Source: Thermus oshimai DSM 12092 | GTDB taxonomy: Bacteria; Deinococcota; Deinococci; Deinococcales; Thermaceae | Length of the DNA stretch: 64,000 nt | Assembly (NCBI RefSeq): GCF_000373145.1 | Contig: NZ_KB890621.1 | Coordinates: 1 to 64,000, forward strand | Direction: 5' to 3' | Shown: positions 57,585 through 64,000 of the stretch, in pieces | Numbering within the stretch: the stretch's first letter is position 1 | Layout of the letters: the number at the start of each line of letters is the position of its first letter | The notes under the pieces: generated by a model | What the model was told of the DNA's origin: nothing | Databases searched by the model: none | What the model saw: the letters and a program-made list of their open reading frames with translations, nothing else | Translations under genes and position numbers: made by a program

Positions 57585-58808
57585 GTGTTTCCCAGACACC
57601 TCATAGACCCTATTCGCACCGCCCTAAGGGAGCGCCCGGTGGTCCTCCTTCTGGGCGCCCGGCAGGTGGGCAAGTCCACCCTAGCCCAGGGGCTGGTGGC
57701 CCAGGGCCTCCTGGACCGCTACCTGACCCTGGACGACCTCGCCCTTCTAGCCGCCGCCCTGGAGGACCCCCAGGGGTTTCTGGCCGGCCTCCGGGGCCGG
57801 GTGGTGCTGGACGAGGTCCAGAGGGCCCCGGGCCTCCTTTTGCCCCTGAAGGCCCTGGTGGACCGGGAGCGGCGGCCGGGCCGTTTTCTCCTCACGGGGT
57901 CCGCTAACCTCCTGGCTCTGCCCAAGGCCTCCGAGTTCCTAGTGGGGCGGGTGGCCCTCTTCACCCTCTGGCCCCTTTCCCAAGGGGAGATGGAGGGCAG
58001 GAAGGAGGGCTTCCTGGCCGCCCTCTTTGGGGAAGAGCTCCCCCCGATCCAGGGGGAGGGCCGCCTGCCCCTGGACCGCCTCCTCCGGGGAGGCTACCCA
58101 GAAGCGGTGGGCCTTTCCCCCGAAGGGCGTGGGCGCTGGTTCCGGGACTATCTGGCCACCCTCCTGGCCCGGGAGGTGCGGGAGCTCAGCCAGATCGAGC
58201 GGCTCCCGGAGCTCGCCCGGCTCTACACCCTCCTCGCGGGCCGGCCCATGGCCCTCCTCAACTGGGCGGAGCTCGGGCGGAGCCTGGGCCTGCCGGCCAC
58301 CACCCTCAAGCGCTACTTCGCCCTCCTGGAAACCCTCTTCCTGGTCCGGACCCTCCCCCCTTGGGAGGCCAACCTGGGCAAGCGGCTGGTGAAAAGCCCC
58401 AAGGTCCACCCCACGGACACCGGCTTGGCCCTCCACACCTTGGGGCTGGATGCGGGGAGGCTGGAAACAGACCGGAGCCTCCTGGGGGGGGTTTTGGAGG
58501 CCTTCGTGGCCATGGAGATCACCAAGCAGGCAGGGTACGCCCCCTTTCCCGTGGGGCTCTTTCACTACCGGAGCCACACCGGGGAGGAGGTGGACCTCCT
58601 CCTGGAAGGCCCTGGAGGGCGGGTGGTGGGCCTCGAGGTCAAGGCCCGGGGAAGCGTGCGGGGGGAGGACTTCCGCGGCCTCAAGGGCCTGGCCCAGGCC
58701 CTGGGGCCCCGGTTCCACCGGGGGGTGGTCCTCTACCTGGGGCGGGAGAGCGTCCCTTTCGGGCCCAACCTGCACGCCCTGCCCCTCGAGGCCCTCTGGC
58801 GGCTCTAG
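57585..58808 (+). CDS. AAA-family ATPase with DUF4143 domain
   Basis: The 407 residues form a COG1373-type protein: VVLLLGARQVGKSTLAQGLV (Walker A), RVVLDEVQRAPGLL (Walker B) and RFLLTGSANLLALPKASE (sensor) in the AAA part, then LLRGGYPEAVGLSPEGRGRWFRDYLATLLAREVREL and, in the C-terminal DUF4143 part, SHTGEEVDLLLEGPGGRVVGLEVKARGS with an E..D..ExK nuclease-like pattern. GTG 57585 is chosen because the promoter -10 ends 6 bases before it; an in-frame GTG at 57546 lies inside the -35 region. Cellular role unknown, often discussed as defence or mobile-element related. Confidence 0.88.
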   Translation: MFPRHLIDPIRTALRERPVVLLLGARQVGKSTLAQGLVAQGLLDRYLTLDDLALLAAALEDPQGFLAGLRGRVVLDEVQRAPGLLLPLKALVDRERRPGRFLLTGSANLLALPKASEFLVGRVALFTLWPLSQGEMEGRKEGFLAALFGEELPPIQGEGRLPLDRLLRGGYPEAVGLSPEGRGRWFRDYLATLLAREVRELSQIERLPELARLYTLLAGRPMALLNWAELGRSLGLPATTLKRYFALLETLFLVRTLPPWEANLGKRLVKSPKVHPTDTGLALHTLGLDAGRLETDRSLLGGVLEAFVAMEITKQAGYAPFPVGLFHYRSHTGEEVDLLLEGPGGRVVGLEVKARGSVRGEDFRGLKGLAQALGPRFHRGVVLYLGRESVPFGPNLHALPLEALWRL

Positions 58809-58817
58809 GGGGCCGCC

Positions 58818-59477
58818 CTACTCCTCCAGGCGGTACACCCTGGAGGGCCGCCCCGGGGTCCCATAGGCCGACTCGGTCCTAACCCTCCCCTCAAGGCGGA
58901 GGGCCTCCAGGTAGCGCCAAGCGGTGACCCGGGAAAGGCCCAGGGCCCTTGCCACCTCCTCCACCGTCCTTCCTCCCCCCTTCAGAAAGGCCAGGACCCG
59001 CTCCAGGGTGTAGGGGTCCAGGCCCTTCTGGATCCGCCTGCGGGCCAGGAGGCGGTCCAGGTCCTCTTGCGAGACCCTTTCCTTGGCCCTCAGGCTCCGG
59101 AAGGCCCGGTAACGGGCCAGGGCCTCCCGGAGCCGGGCCCGGCCAAAGGGCTTCACGATGTAGTCCATGGCCCCCCCGAGAAGGGCCCGCTCCACCGTGG
59201 GCACGTCCTTGGCCGCGGTGATCACCACGGTGTACACACTCCCCAGGACCGGCAGAAGGTCCAACCCGTGGCCGTCCGGAAGATAGAGGTCCAGAAGGAC
59301 CAGATCCGGGCCCAGCTCCAGGGCTTCCAAAGCGGCCTCCAGGCTCCCCGCCACGCCCACCACCTCCAGGCCCTCCGTTTCCAGAAAGGCCCGGTGCAAG
59401 GAAGCCACCCGGGGATCGTCCTCTACAATGAGGGCCCGCTCCGGGGTTCCGGGAAAAGGGCCCGGAACACGGTCCAT
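58818..59477 (-). CDS. Response regulator, CitB/DcuR type
   Basis: The 219 residues have a receiver domain (ALIVEDDPRVASLHRAFL, phosphoacceptor Asp63 in LVLLDLYLPDGHG, Lys109 in IVKPF) and a C-terminal helix-turn-helix (RTVEEVARALGLSRVTAWRYLEALRLEGRV). This is the DcuR/CitB/DpiA arrangement that activates carboxylate-transport genes. It overlaps the kinase gene by 55 bases if the ATG at 59477 is used; no nearer start looks better. Confidence 0.9.
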   Translation of the reverse strand: MDRVPGPFPGTPERALIVEDDPRVASLHRAFLETEGLEVVGVAGSLEAALEALELGPDLVLLDLYLPDGHGLDLLPVLGSVYTVVITAAKDVPTVERALLGGAMDYIVKPFGRARLREALARYRAFRSLRAKERVSQEDLDRLLARRRIQKGLDPYTLERVLAFLKGGGRTVEEVARALGLSRVTAWRYLEALRLEGRVRTESAYGTPGRPSRVYRLEE

Positions 59478-60784
59478 CCTTCCTCCCTATGGTAGCCCAA
59501 GTCGCCCCCCAGGGAGCGCACCTGAGCCCGGGCCAGGGCCAGGCCGTACCCCCGCCCCACCCCCCGGCTGCTGATCCCGGGCAGGAAAACCGCCCCTTCC
59601 CCGGGGGGAACCCCCGGCCCGTTGTCCCAGACCTCCACCGCAATCCCCCCCTCCTGCGGGCGGAAGAGGAGCCGCACCTCCCCCCCTGGCTTGGGAACCG
59701 CCTCCAGGGCGTTCTCCAAGAGGTTGCCCACCACAAAGGCCAGGATCTCCCCCAAGGGGGCGTACCGGGCGGGCAGCTCCCCCTCCAGCCGCAGGAGTAC
59801 TCCCCGCTCCCGGGCCCGCCGCACCTTCCCTAAGAGGAGGGCGGCCACGATGGGCAGTTCCACCCTCCCCAAAAGGGCGGCGAGCTCCGCCTCCGCGGCC
59901 AGCTCCCCCTGCACCAGCCGGAGGGCCTCCTCCGTGCGCCCGAGCTCCAAAAGCCCCCCCACCGCGTGGAGGAGGTTCTGGAACTCGTGGGCCTGGGCCC
60001 TAAGAAGTTCCAGGTGGCGGCGGCTTTGGGTGAGGCTCTCCGCCAGGCGGAAGAGCTCCGCCTGCTCCTGGAAGACCACCACCCGGCGGGCCCCCAGGGG
60101 CACCACCCTCACCCAGGCGGGCCGGCCCGTGGGGAGGGGGAGCACCTCCTCCACCCCCCAAGCCCCCTTGGCCCGCAGGGCCCTTTCCAGCTCGGGCCAT
60201 ACCCTTCCCAGGGAAAGCGGGGTGAGGGCTCCTTGGGGTAAGCCCAGGAGGGCCAGGCCCTTGGGGTTGAGGAGGACCACCGCCCCTTCCTCCACCACCG
60301 CCACCCCCTCCTCCAGGGCCTGGAGGGCGGCCTCCAGGGCCCCAAGCCGAGAGGCCGCCTCCAGGGGGGAGAGGCCCAGGCGGCGGCGGATCTCTCCCGA
60401 AACCCTAGCCCCGGCCCAAAGGCCGGCCCCAAGGGCCAGGAGGAGGGGAAAGAGGAGGCTCGGCCGGTAAAGGGGGTAGGTCCGCTCCAGCTCCAGGGCT
60501 CCCGGGGGCATGGGCCAGGCCGCCCAGACCTCGAGGCCCTTGGGGCTCAGAACCGCCTGCGCCCCCACCTCCCCCAGGAGGGGCACGGGGTCCTTAGGCC
60601 GGGCGGTCCAGCGCACCCCCAGCCCCTCCAGGGCCCTAGGCTCCTCCAGGCGAGCGGCGGCTTCCAAAAGGGCCCCTGCCTCCCTTAAGAGGAGGCCTCC
60701 CAGGTGGTGGTTGGCCTCCCAGCCCCAAAAGGCCCAAAGGACCAGGATCAAGCCCCCCAGGGGAACCAGAAGGGCGCGGGCCAT
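59423..60784 (-). CDS. Sensor histidine kinase, CitA/DcuS type
   Basis: A 453-residue membrane kinase: TM1 at about 5-22, an external sensor of only about 85 residues, TM2 at about 110-127, a PAS domain (150-245; GVAVVEEGAVVLLNPKGLALLG), the phosphorylated His266 in AQAHEFQNLLHAVGGLLELG, and an ATPase domain (NLLENALEAVPKPGG; DNGPGVPPG; GRGYGLALA). HEFxNxLHxxxGLLELG is the CitA/DcuS motif. The external domain is smaller than in classical DcuS, so the ligand may differ. Likely leaderless ATG behind GATAAT. Confidence 0.9.
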   Translation of the reverse strand: MARALLVPLGGLILVLWAFWGWEANHHLGGLLLREAGALLEAAARLEEPRALEGLGVRWTARPKDPVPLLGEVGAQAVLSPKGLEVWAAWPMPPGALELERTYPLYRPSLLFPLLLALGAGLWAGARVSGEIRRRLGLSPLEAASRLGALEAALQALEEGVAVVEEGAVVLLNPKGLALLGLPQGALTPLSLGRVWPELERALRAKGAWGVEEVLPLPTGRPAWVRVVPLGARRVVVFQEQAELFRLAESLTQSRRHLELLRAQAHEFQNLLHAVGGLLELGRTEEALRLVQGELAAEAELAALLGRVELPIVAALLLGKVRRARERGVLLRLEGELPARYAPLGEILAFVVGNLLENALEAVPKPGGEVRLLFRPQEGGIAVEVWDNGPGVPPGEGAVFLPGISSRGVGRGYGLALARAQVRSLGGDLGYHREEGWTVFRALFPEPRSGPSL

Positions 60785-60790
60785 GCCCGC

Positions 60791-60820
60791 ATTATCCCGG
60801 CCTCAAGGAGGGTAGACCAA
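60791..60820 (-). promoter_or_regulatory. Promoter of the two-component system
   Basis: Minus strand: TTGGTC (60820-60815), about 18 bases, GATAAT (60796-60791), then GCGGGC and ATG at 60784. It lies over the 3' end of the ABC ATPase gene. Confidence 0.5.
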
Positions 60821-61936
60821 GGCCTCTCCCGGATCAAAGGCCAGGCGGGGGCGGGCCTCCCCCACCGGCCTCGGGCTCAGGAAGCGGAGGGAGGCCTCCC
60901 CCACCCGGACCCAGTGCTCGTAGTGGCTTCCCAGGTAGAGGCTGTGGGCCAGCTCCCCCTCCAGCAGGTTGACCTCCCCCGGAAGGGCGGGGTGCAGGGC
61001 CTCCGGGCGCAGGACCAGCTTGGCCAACCTGCCGGGCACCACAGGCCCCATGGCCCGGGCTCGGAGGACAAACCCGGCCAGCTCCAGCCGGGCCATCTCC
61101 CCTTCCAGGCCCAGCACCAAGGCGTCCACCACGTTGGGGTTACCCAGGAAATCGGCCACGAAAAGGGTCCTGGGGTTGCGGTAAAGCTCCTCCGGGGTCC
61201 CCACCTGCTCGATGCGCCCCTCGTTGAGGAGGGCGATCCGGTCGGCGATGGCCATGGCCTCGCCCTGGTCGTGGGTGACGAAAAGGGCGGCCTTCCCTGT
61301 GGCTTTCAGGGTTTCCCTGAGCCAGACCCGGGCCTGGTCACGAAGCTTAGCGTCTAAGTTGGAAAGGGGCTCGTCCAGGAGGAGAAGTTTGGGATCGTAC
61401 GCCAGGGCCCGGGCCAGGGAGACCCGCTGCTGCTGCCCGCCGGACAGGGCCCCGGGGTACCGGCCTTCCAAACCGGTGAGCCCCAGGCGGTCCAAGAGGG
61501 CCAGCACCCGCTCCCGGACCTCCCTTTCGGGAACCCGGCGGAGCCTCAGGCCGTAGGCCACGTTCTCAAACACCGTGCGGTGGGGCCAGAGGGCGTAAGA
61601 CTGGAAGACCAGGCCCAGGTTGCGCCGCTCCGGAGGCAGGAAGAACCCGCGCCCCCCATCGAAGAACACCTCCTCGCCCAAAAGGATCCGCCCCCCCGTG
61701 GGCTGGACCAGACCCGCCACCGACCGCAGGAGGGTGGTCTTGCCCGATCCGGAAGGCCCCAAAAGGGCCACGATCTCTCCTGGGGCCACGGCCAAGTCCA
61801 CCCCCCGCAGGACCGGGTTCTCCCCCAGGCGCACCTCCAGGGCCTCCACCCTTAGGGAAGCCCCTCCCGGGTCCCGCACGCCCCCAGTTCCCATGGATGC
61901 CCCTTCCCCGCGCCGTGAAAATGCTCTTCCAAACAT
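60803..61936 (-). CDS. ABC transporter ATP-binding protein, FbpC/PotA type
   Basis: The 377 residues have LLGPSGSGKTTLLRSVAGL (Walker A), LVFQSYALWPHRTVFENVAYGL (Q-loop), LSGGQQQRVSLARALAYDPKLLLLDEPLSNLDAKLR (signature and Walker B), FVTHDQGEAMAIADRIALLNEGRIEQVGTPEELYRNP, and a C-terminal TOBE domain. The ATG at 61936 has GAGGTGA before it and follows the permease stop by a few bases; ATG 61894 is an alternative. It drives the two-part permease next to it. Confidence 0.9.
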   Translation of the reverse strand: MFGRAFSRRGEGASMGTGGVRDPGGASLRVEALEVRLGENPVLRGVDLAVAPGEIVALLGPSGSGKTTLLRSVAGLVQPTGGRILLGEEVFFDGGRGFFLPPERRNLGLVFQSYALWPHRTVFENVAYGLRLRRVPEREVRERVLALLDRLGLTGLEGRYPGALSGGQQQRVSLARALAYDPKLLLLDEPLSNLDAKLRDQARVWLRETLKATGKAALFVTHDQGEAMAIADRIALLNEGRIEQVGTPEELYRNPRTLFVADFLGNPNVVDALVLGLEGEMARLELAGFVLRARAMGPVVPGRLAKLVLRPEALHPALPGEVNLLEGELAHSLYLGSHYEHWVRVGEASLRFLSPRPVGEARPRLAFDPGEALVYPP

Positions 61937-61943
61937 CTTCACC

Positions 61944-63644
61944 TCACAACCCCTGGGGCCGCACCCCAAGCCGGTTGGCCAGCAGGAAGACCGCGCTCAC
62001 GATGAGGACCTGCAGGGTGGCCAAGGCCGCGATCACGTCCACCGCCCCCGTGCCCCACAGGGCCACGATCTGGGCCCCCAGCACCTCGGTCCCAGCGGTG
62101 AGCAGGTAGACCCCCGTGGAGTACTCCCGCACGAACTGGATGAAGAGGAGGAACCAGGCGGTGAGGATCCCCCCCTTCAGGAGGGGCAGGGTGCCGTTCA
62201 GGAAGGCCCGGACGGGGGAAGCCCCAGCGATGCGGGCCGCCTCCTCCACCTCCCGCCCCACCTGCAGGAGGGCCGCGGTGAGGAGCCGGACCCCGTAGGG
62301 CATCCAGACCACGGTGTAGGCCAGGATAAGGCCCAACAGGGTGGTGCGGAGGGGGGCCAGGGGCTTGAAGAAAAGGAAGATCCAGAGGAAGGCCAGCCCC
62401 ATGACCAGCCCCGGCACCGCCCGGGGCAGCCCGGCCAGGTAGTCCAGCACCCGGCCCCAACCCCGTCCCCGCTGGATGCCCAGGGCCACGAGCAGGTAAA
62501 AGGCCAGGGCGGCCATGCCCCCCAAGGCGGCCACGACCAGGGTGTTGGTCACCGCCCGGCTCAGGTTGGGCAGCTTGAAGACCTCCACGTAGTGGCCTAG
62601 GGTAAAGACCTCCCTCAGGTCCACCCCCGGCCCCCAGCTGGTCACCAGGCTGCGGAAAACCACCCCCAGCACCGGGAGGACCACGGCCACCAGGAGGTAG
62701 AGGGCCAGGACCAGGGCCCACACGTAGCGCAACCGCCCCAGGGGGAGCCTTTCCGTACGGTACCCCCGGGCCCCGATGGCCACGTACCGTCCCTCCAGCC
62801 GGCCCACCAGGTAGCGCTGCAGGAGCACCAGGGTAAAGGCGATGAGGACGATGGCCACGCTCACCGCCCCCATGAGGTGGTAGGCGGAGGTTCCGGTGAT
62901 GGCCGTGAGGCGGTAGAGGTAGGTGGTGATGACCATGATCCCCTTGGCGTCGCCCAGCACCAAGGGAAGACCAAAGAGCTCAAACCCCAAAAGGAGCATG
63001 AGCGCCCCGCTGTAGACCAAGGCCGGGCGCACCAGGGGCAGGGTTACAGAAAGGGCCACCTGGTAGGGCCTGGCCCCTGCCACCCGGGCCGCCTCCTCCA
63101 AAGAGGCGTCCACGTTCTGGATGGTGCTGGCCACGTAAAGGTAGACGTAGGGCACGTGGGTGAGCCCAGCGATCACCGCGATAGCAGGTAGGGTGTAAAT
63201 GGTCCAGGGCACCCGCCCCAGGAACCCCTCCACCCACCCCGACACCAGGCCCGAGGGGCCGAAGGCCACGATGAAGCCGATGCCTAGGATGATGGCCGAG
63301 ATGAAGATGGGAGCGAGAAGGAGGAGTTCGAAGAGGCGGGCCAAGGGGAGGTCCGTCTTGGTCACCAAGAAGGCGAAGAGGCTGCCCAGGGGCACGGCCA
63401 CCAAGACCATCCCCAAGCCGATGAGAAAGGAGTTCTTCAGAGCCTCAAAGAAGTAGGGATCGTGGAGGATGTAGCGGTAGGCCTCCAGGGCAAACCGCTT
63501 GAGGGGGGCGAAGAAGGGAGCGGTGAGGAGGCTCTGGTAGAGCAGGATCCCGATGGGGGCCAGGACCATGGCCCCCACCAGGGCCGCCATCAGGGCCGCC
63601 GGCCAGGCCTCGAGGAGCCGGGAAAGCCTACCCGATGGGGCCAC
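61944..63644 (-). CDS. ABC transporter permease, double-length FbpB type
   Basis: A 566-residue inner-membrane protein with two fused permease halves, about 12 helices. Two EAA loops are visible: LEEAARVAGARPYQVALSVTLPLVRPALVYSG near residue 185 and VEEAARIAGASPVRAFLNGTLPLLKGGILTAWF near 475. This fusion is typical of iron(III)/thiamine/phosphonate-type importers (FbpB, SfuB). It lies between the binding-protein and ATPase genes. Confidence 0.9.
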   Translation of the reverse strand: MAPSGRLSRLLEAWPAALMAALVGAMVLAPIGILLYQSLLTAPFFAPLKRFALEAYRYILHDPYFFEALKNSFLIGLGMVLVAVPLGSLFAFLVTKTDLPLARLFELLLLAPIFISAIILGIGFIVAFGPSGLVSGWVEGFLGRVPWTIYTLPAIAVIAGLTHVPYVYLYVASTIQNVDASLEEAARVAGARPYQVALSVTLPLVRPALVYSGALMLLLGFELFGLPLVLGDAKGIMVITTYLYRLTAITGTSAYHLMGAVSVAIVLIAFTLVLLQRYLVGRLEGRYVAIGARGYRTERLPLGRLRYVWALVLALYLLVAVVLPVLGVVFRSLVTSWGPGVDLREVFTLGHYVEVFKLPNLSRAVTNTLVVAALGGMAALAFYLLVALGIQRGRGWGRVLDYLAGLPRAVPGLVMGLAFLWIFLFFKPLAPLRTTLLGLILAYTVVWMPYGVRLLTAALLQVGREVEEAARIAGASPVRAFLNGTLPLLKGGILTAWFLLFIQFVREYSTGVYLLTAGTEVLGAQIVALWGTGAVDVIAALATLQVLIVSAVFLLANRLGVRPQGL

Positions 63645-63654
63645 CCTTCCCCCC

Positions 63655-64000
63655 TTACTGCCCCCGCACCGCCTGGCGCCAGAAGGTTAGGAAGCGCATC
63701 CGCTCCGCCGGGTCCAGGTTCTTCAGGATCTCCCGGGACACGGGGATGGCGTAGACCTTATCCTTGCCCCCCACCGCCCGGTAAAGGGCCTGGGGCGTGG
63801 CCTCCCCCACCACCGTTTCCCTCCGGGCGAAGATCAGGGCGGTGTAGGCCATGAGGTTCTGCCCCCGGAGGGAGAGGAGGTAGTCCAGAAAAAGCTTGGC
63901 AGCGTTCGGGTGGGCGGCCCGCCGGCTGATGAGGGCCACCCTCTGGATGGCCACAGTGCCGTCGGTAAGGTACACGATTTCCAGGTCCTTTACGGTGCGT
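63655..64000 (-). CDS. ABC transporter substrate-binding protein, C-terminal part, cut by window edge
   Basis: About 114 residues of the C-terminus of an extracellular binding protein: EIVYLTDGTVAIQRVALISRRAAHPNAAKLFLDYLLSLRGQNLMAYTALIFARRETVVG and AVGGKDKVYAIPVSREILKNLDPAERMRFLTFWRQAV. The 'HPNAAKLFLDYLLS..GQ' pattern is the hinge-following block of FbpA/family-1 proteins. The first gene(s) of the operon lie beyond 64000. The substrate could be ferric iron or a carboxylate; the adjoining CitA-like sensor hints at the latter or at a ferric-citrate complex. Confidence 0.8.
   Translation of the reverse strand, partial: RTVKDLEIVYLTDGTVAIQRVALISRRAAHPNAAKLFLDYLLSLRGQNLMAYTALIFARRETVVGEATPQALYRAVGGKDKVYAIPVSREILKNLDPAERMRFLTFWRQAVRGQ

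Noticed and set aside
1-64000. Search for tRNA, rRNA, CRISPR arrays and origin-like repeats
   Set aside because: No TTCGA-type tRNA arms with paired stems, no rRNA-like segments and no regularly spaced long repeats were noticed by reading; a covariance-model scan would be needed to exclude a tRNA formally.

Overview
The window is about 70% G+C and reads as a chromosomal segment of a Thermus species. The reasons are the strong G/C bias at third codon positions, ATG/GTG/TTG starts, an aqualysin-type protease, a Thermus-type competence pilin cluster (three prepilins plus a ComZ-like protein), and many probably leaderless genes with a TAnnnT -10 box 6-7 bases before the start codon. I cannot name the species from sequence alone.

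Layout: (1) 1-1430, a lower-GC island: start of an IS256-type transposase, a small unknown gene whose tail runs into the IS end, and the nuclease half of a type IIG-like restriction enzyme. (2) 1639-8035, thiamine genes: thiD, then a TPP-riboswitch operon thiE-thiS-thiG-thiO-thiC-MFS, with an orphan shortened Phd/YefM-type antitoxin between. (3) 8169-9278, a lipoprotein of unknown role. (4) 9414-15770, assimilatory sulfate reduction: sulfite reductase, HemD, siroheme synthase, APS reductase, TauE-type exporter, SUMT and ATP sulfurylase in one overlapping operon. (5) 15776-27748, late adenosylcobalamin synthesis on both strands (cobB, cobO, cobS, cobT, cobC, cobD/cbiB, a CobD-type decarboxylase and a CobQ-CobU fusion), with a protoglobin, a YbjQ protein and an aqualysin-like protease interspersed. 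(6) 27763-37288, a ten-gene operon (KASIII-like enzyme, acyl-CoA ligase, two hydrolases, MaoC, Liv-type ABC importer, 3-hydroxybutyrate-type dehydrogenase), divergent from a MalT/SARP-like regulator. (7) 40084-43659, the minor-pilin/ComZ operon.

(8) 43768-50759, an apparent phosphate-starvation regulon: Tat-exported alkaline phosphatase, surE plus a glycosyltransferase, a TIM-barrel gene and ugp-type ABC genes. Five sites share one layout: two 7-bp repeats 4 bp apart, then 8 bp, then a -10 box. One of them reads into a stretch with two strong hairpins and may make a small RNA. (9) 50756-54997, a BtuF-like protein and a cobalamin riboswitch in front of a thioesterase and a class I ribonucleotide reductase; B12 would switch off the B12-independent enzyme. 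(10) 55098-57470, an ArsR operon with two matching operators, a 67-residue Cys-tailed protein, a DUF6428-like protein and an MFS transporter. (11) 57528-64000, an AAA/DUF4143 ATPase behind a repeat-rich promoter, a CitA/DcuS-type two-component system, and an Fbp-type ABC importer cut by the window end.

Several parts connect: the B12 locus, the cobalamin riboswitch and the RNR form one logic circuit; the sulfate operon makes its own siroheme; the Pho sites tie four neighbouring transcription units together. No tRNA, rRNA or CRISPR array was seen.
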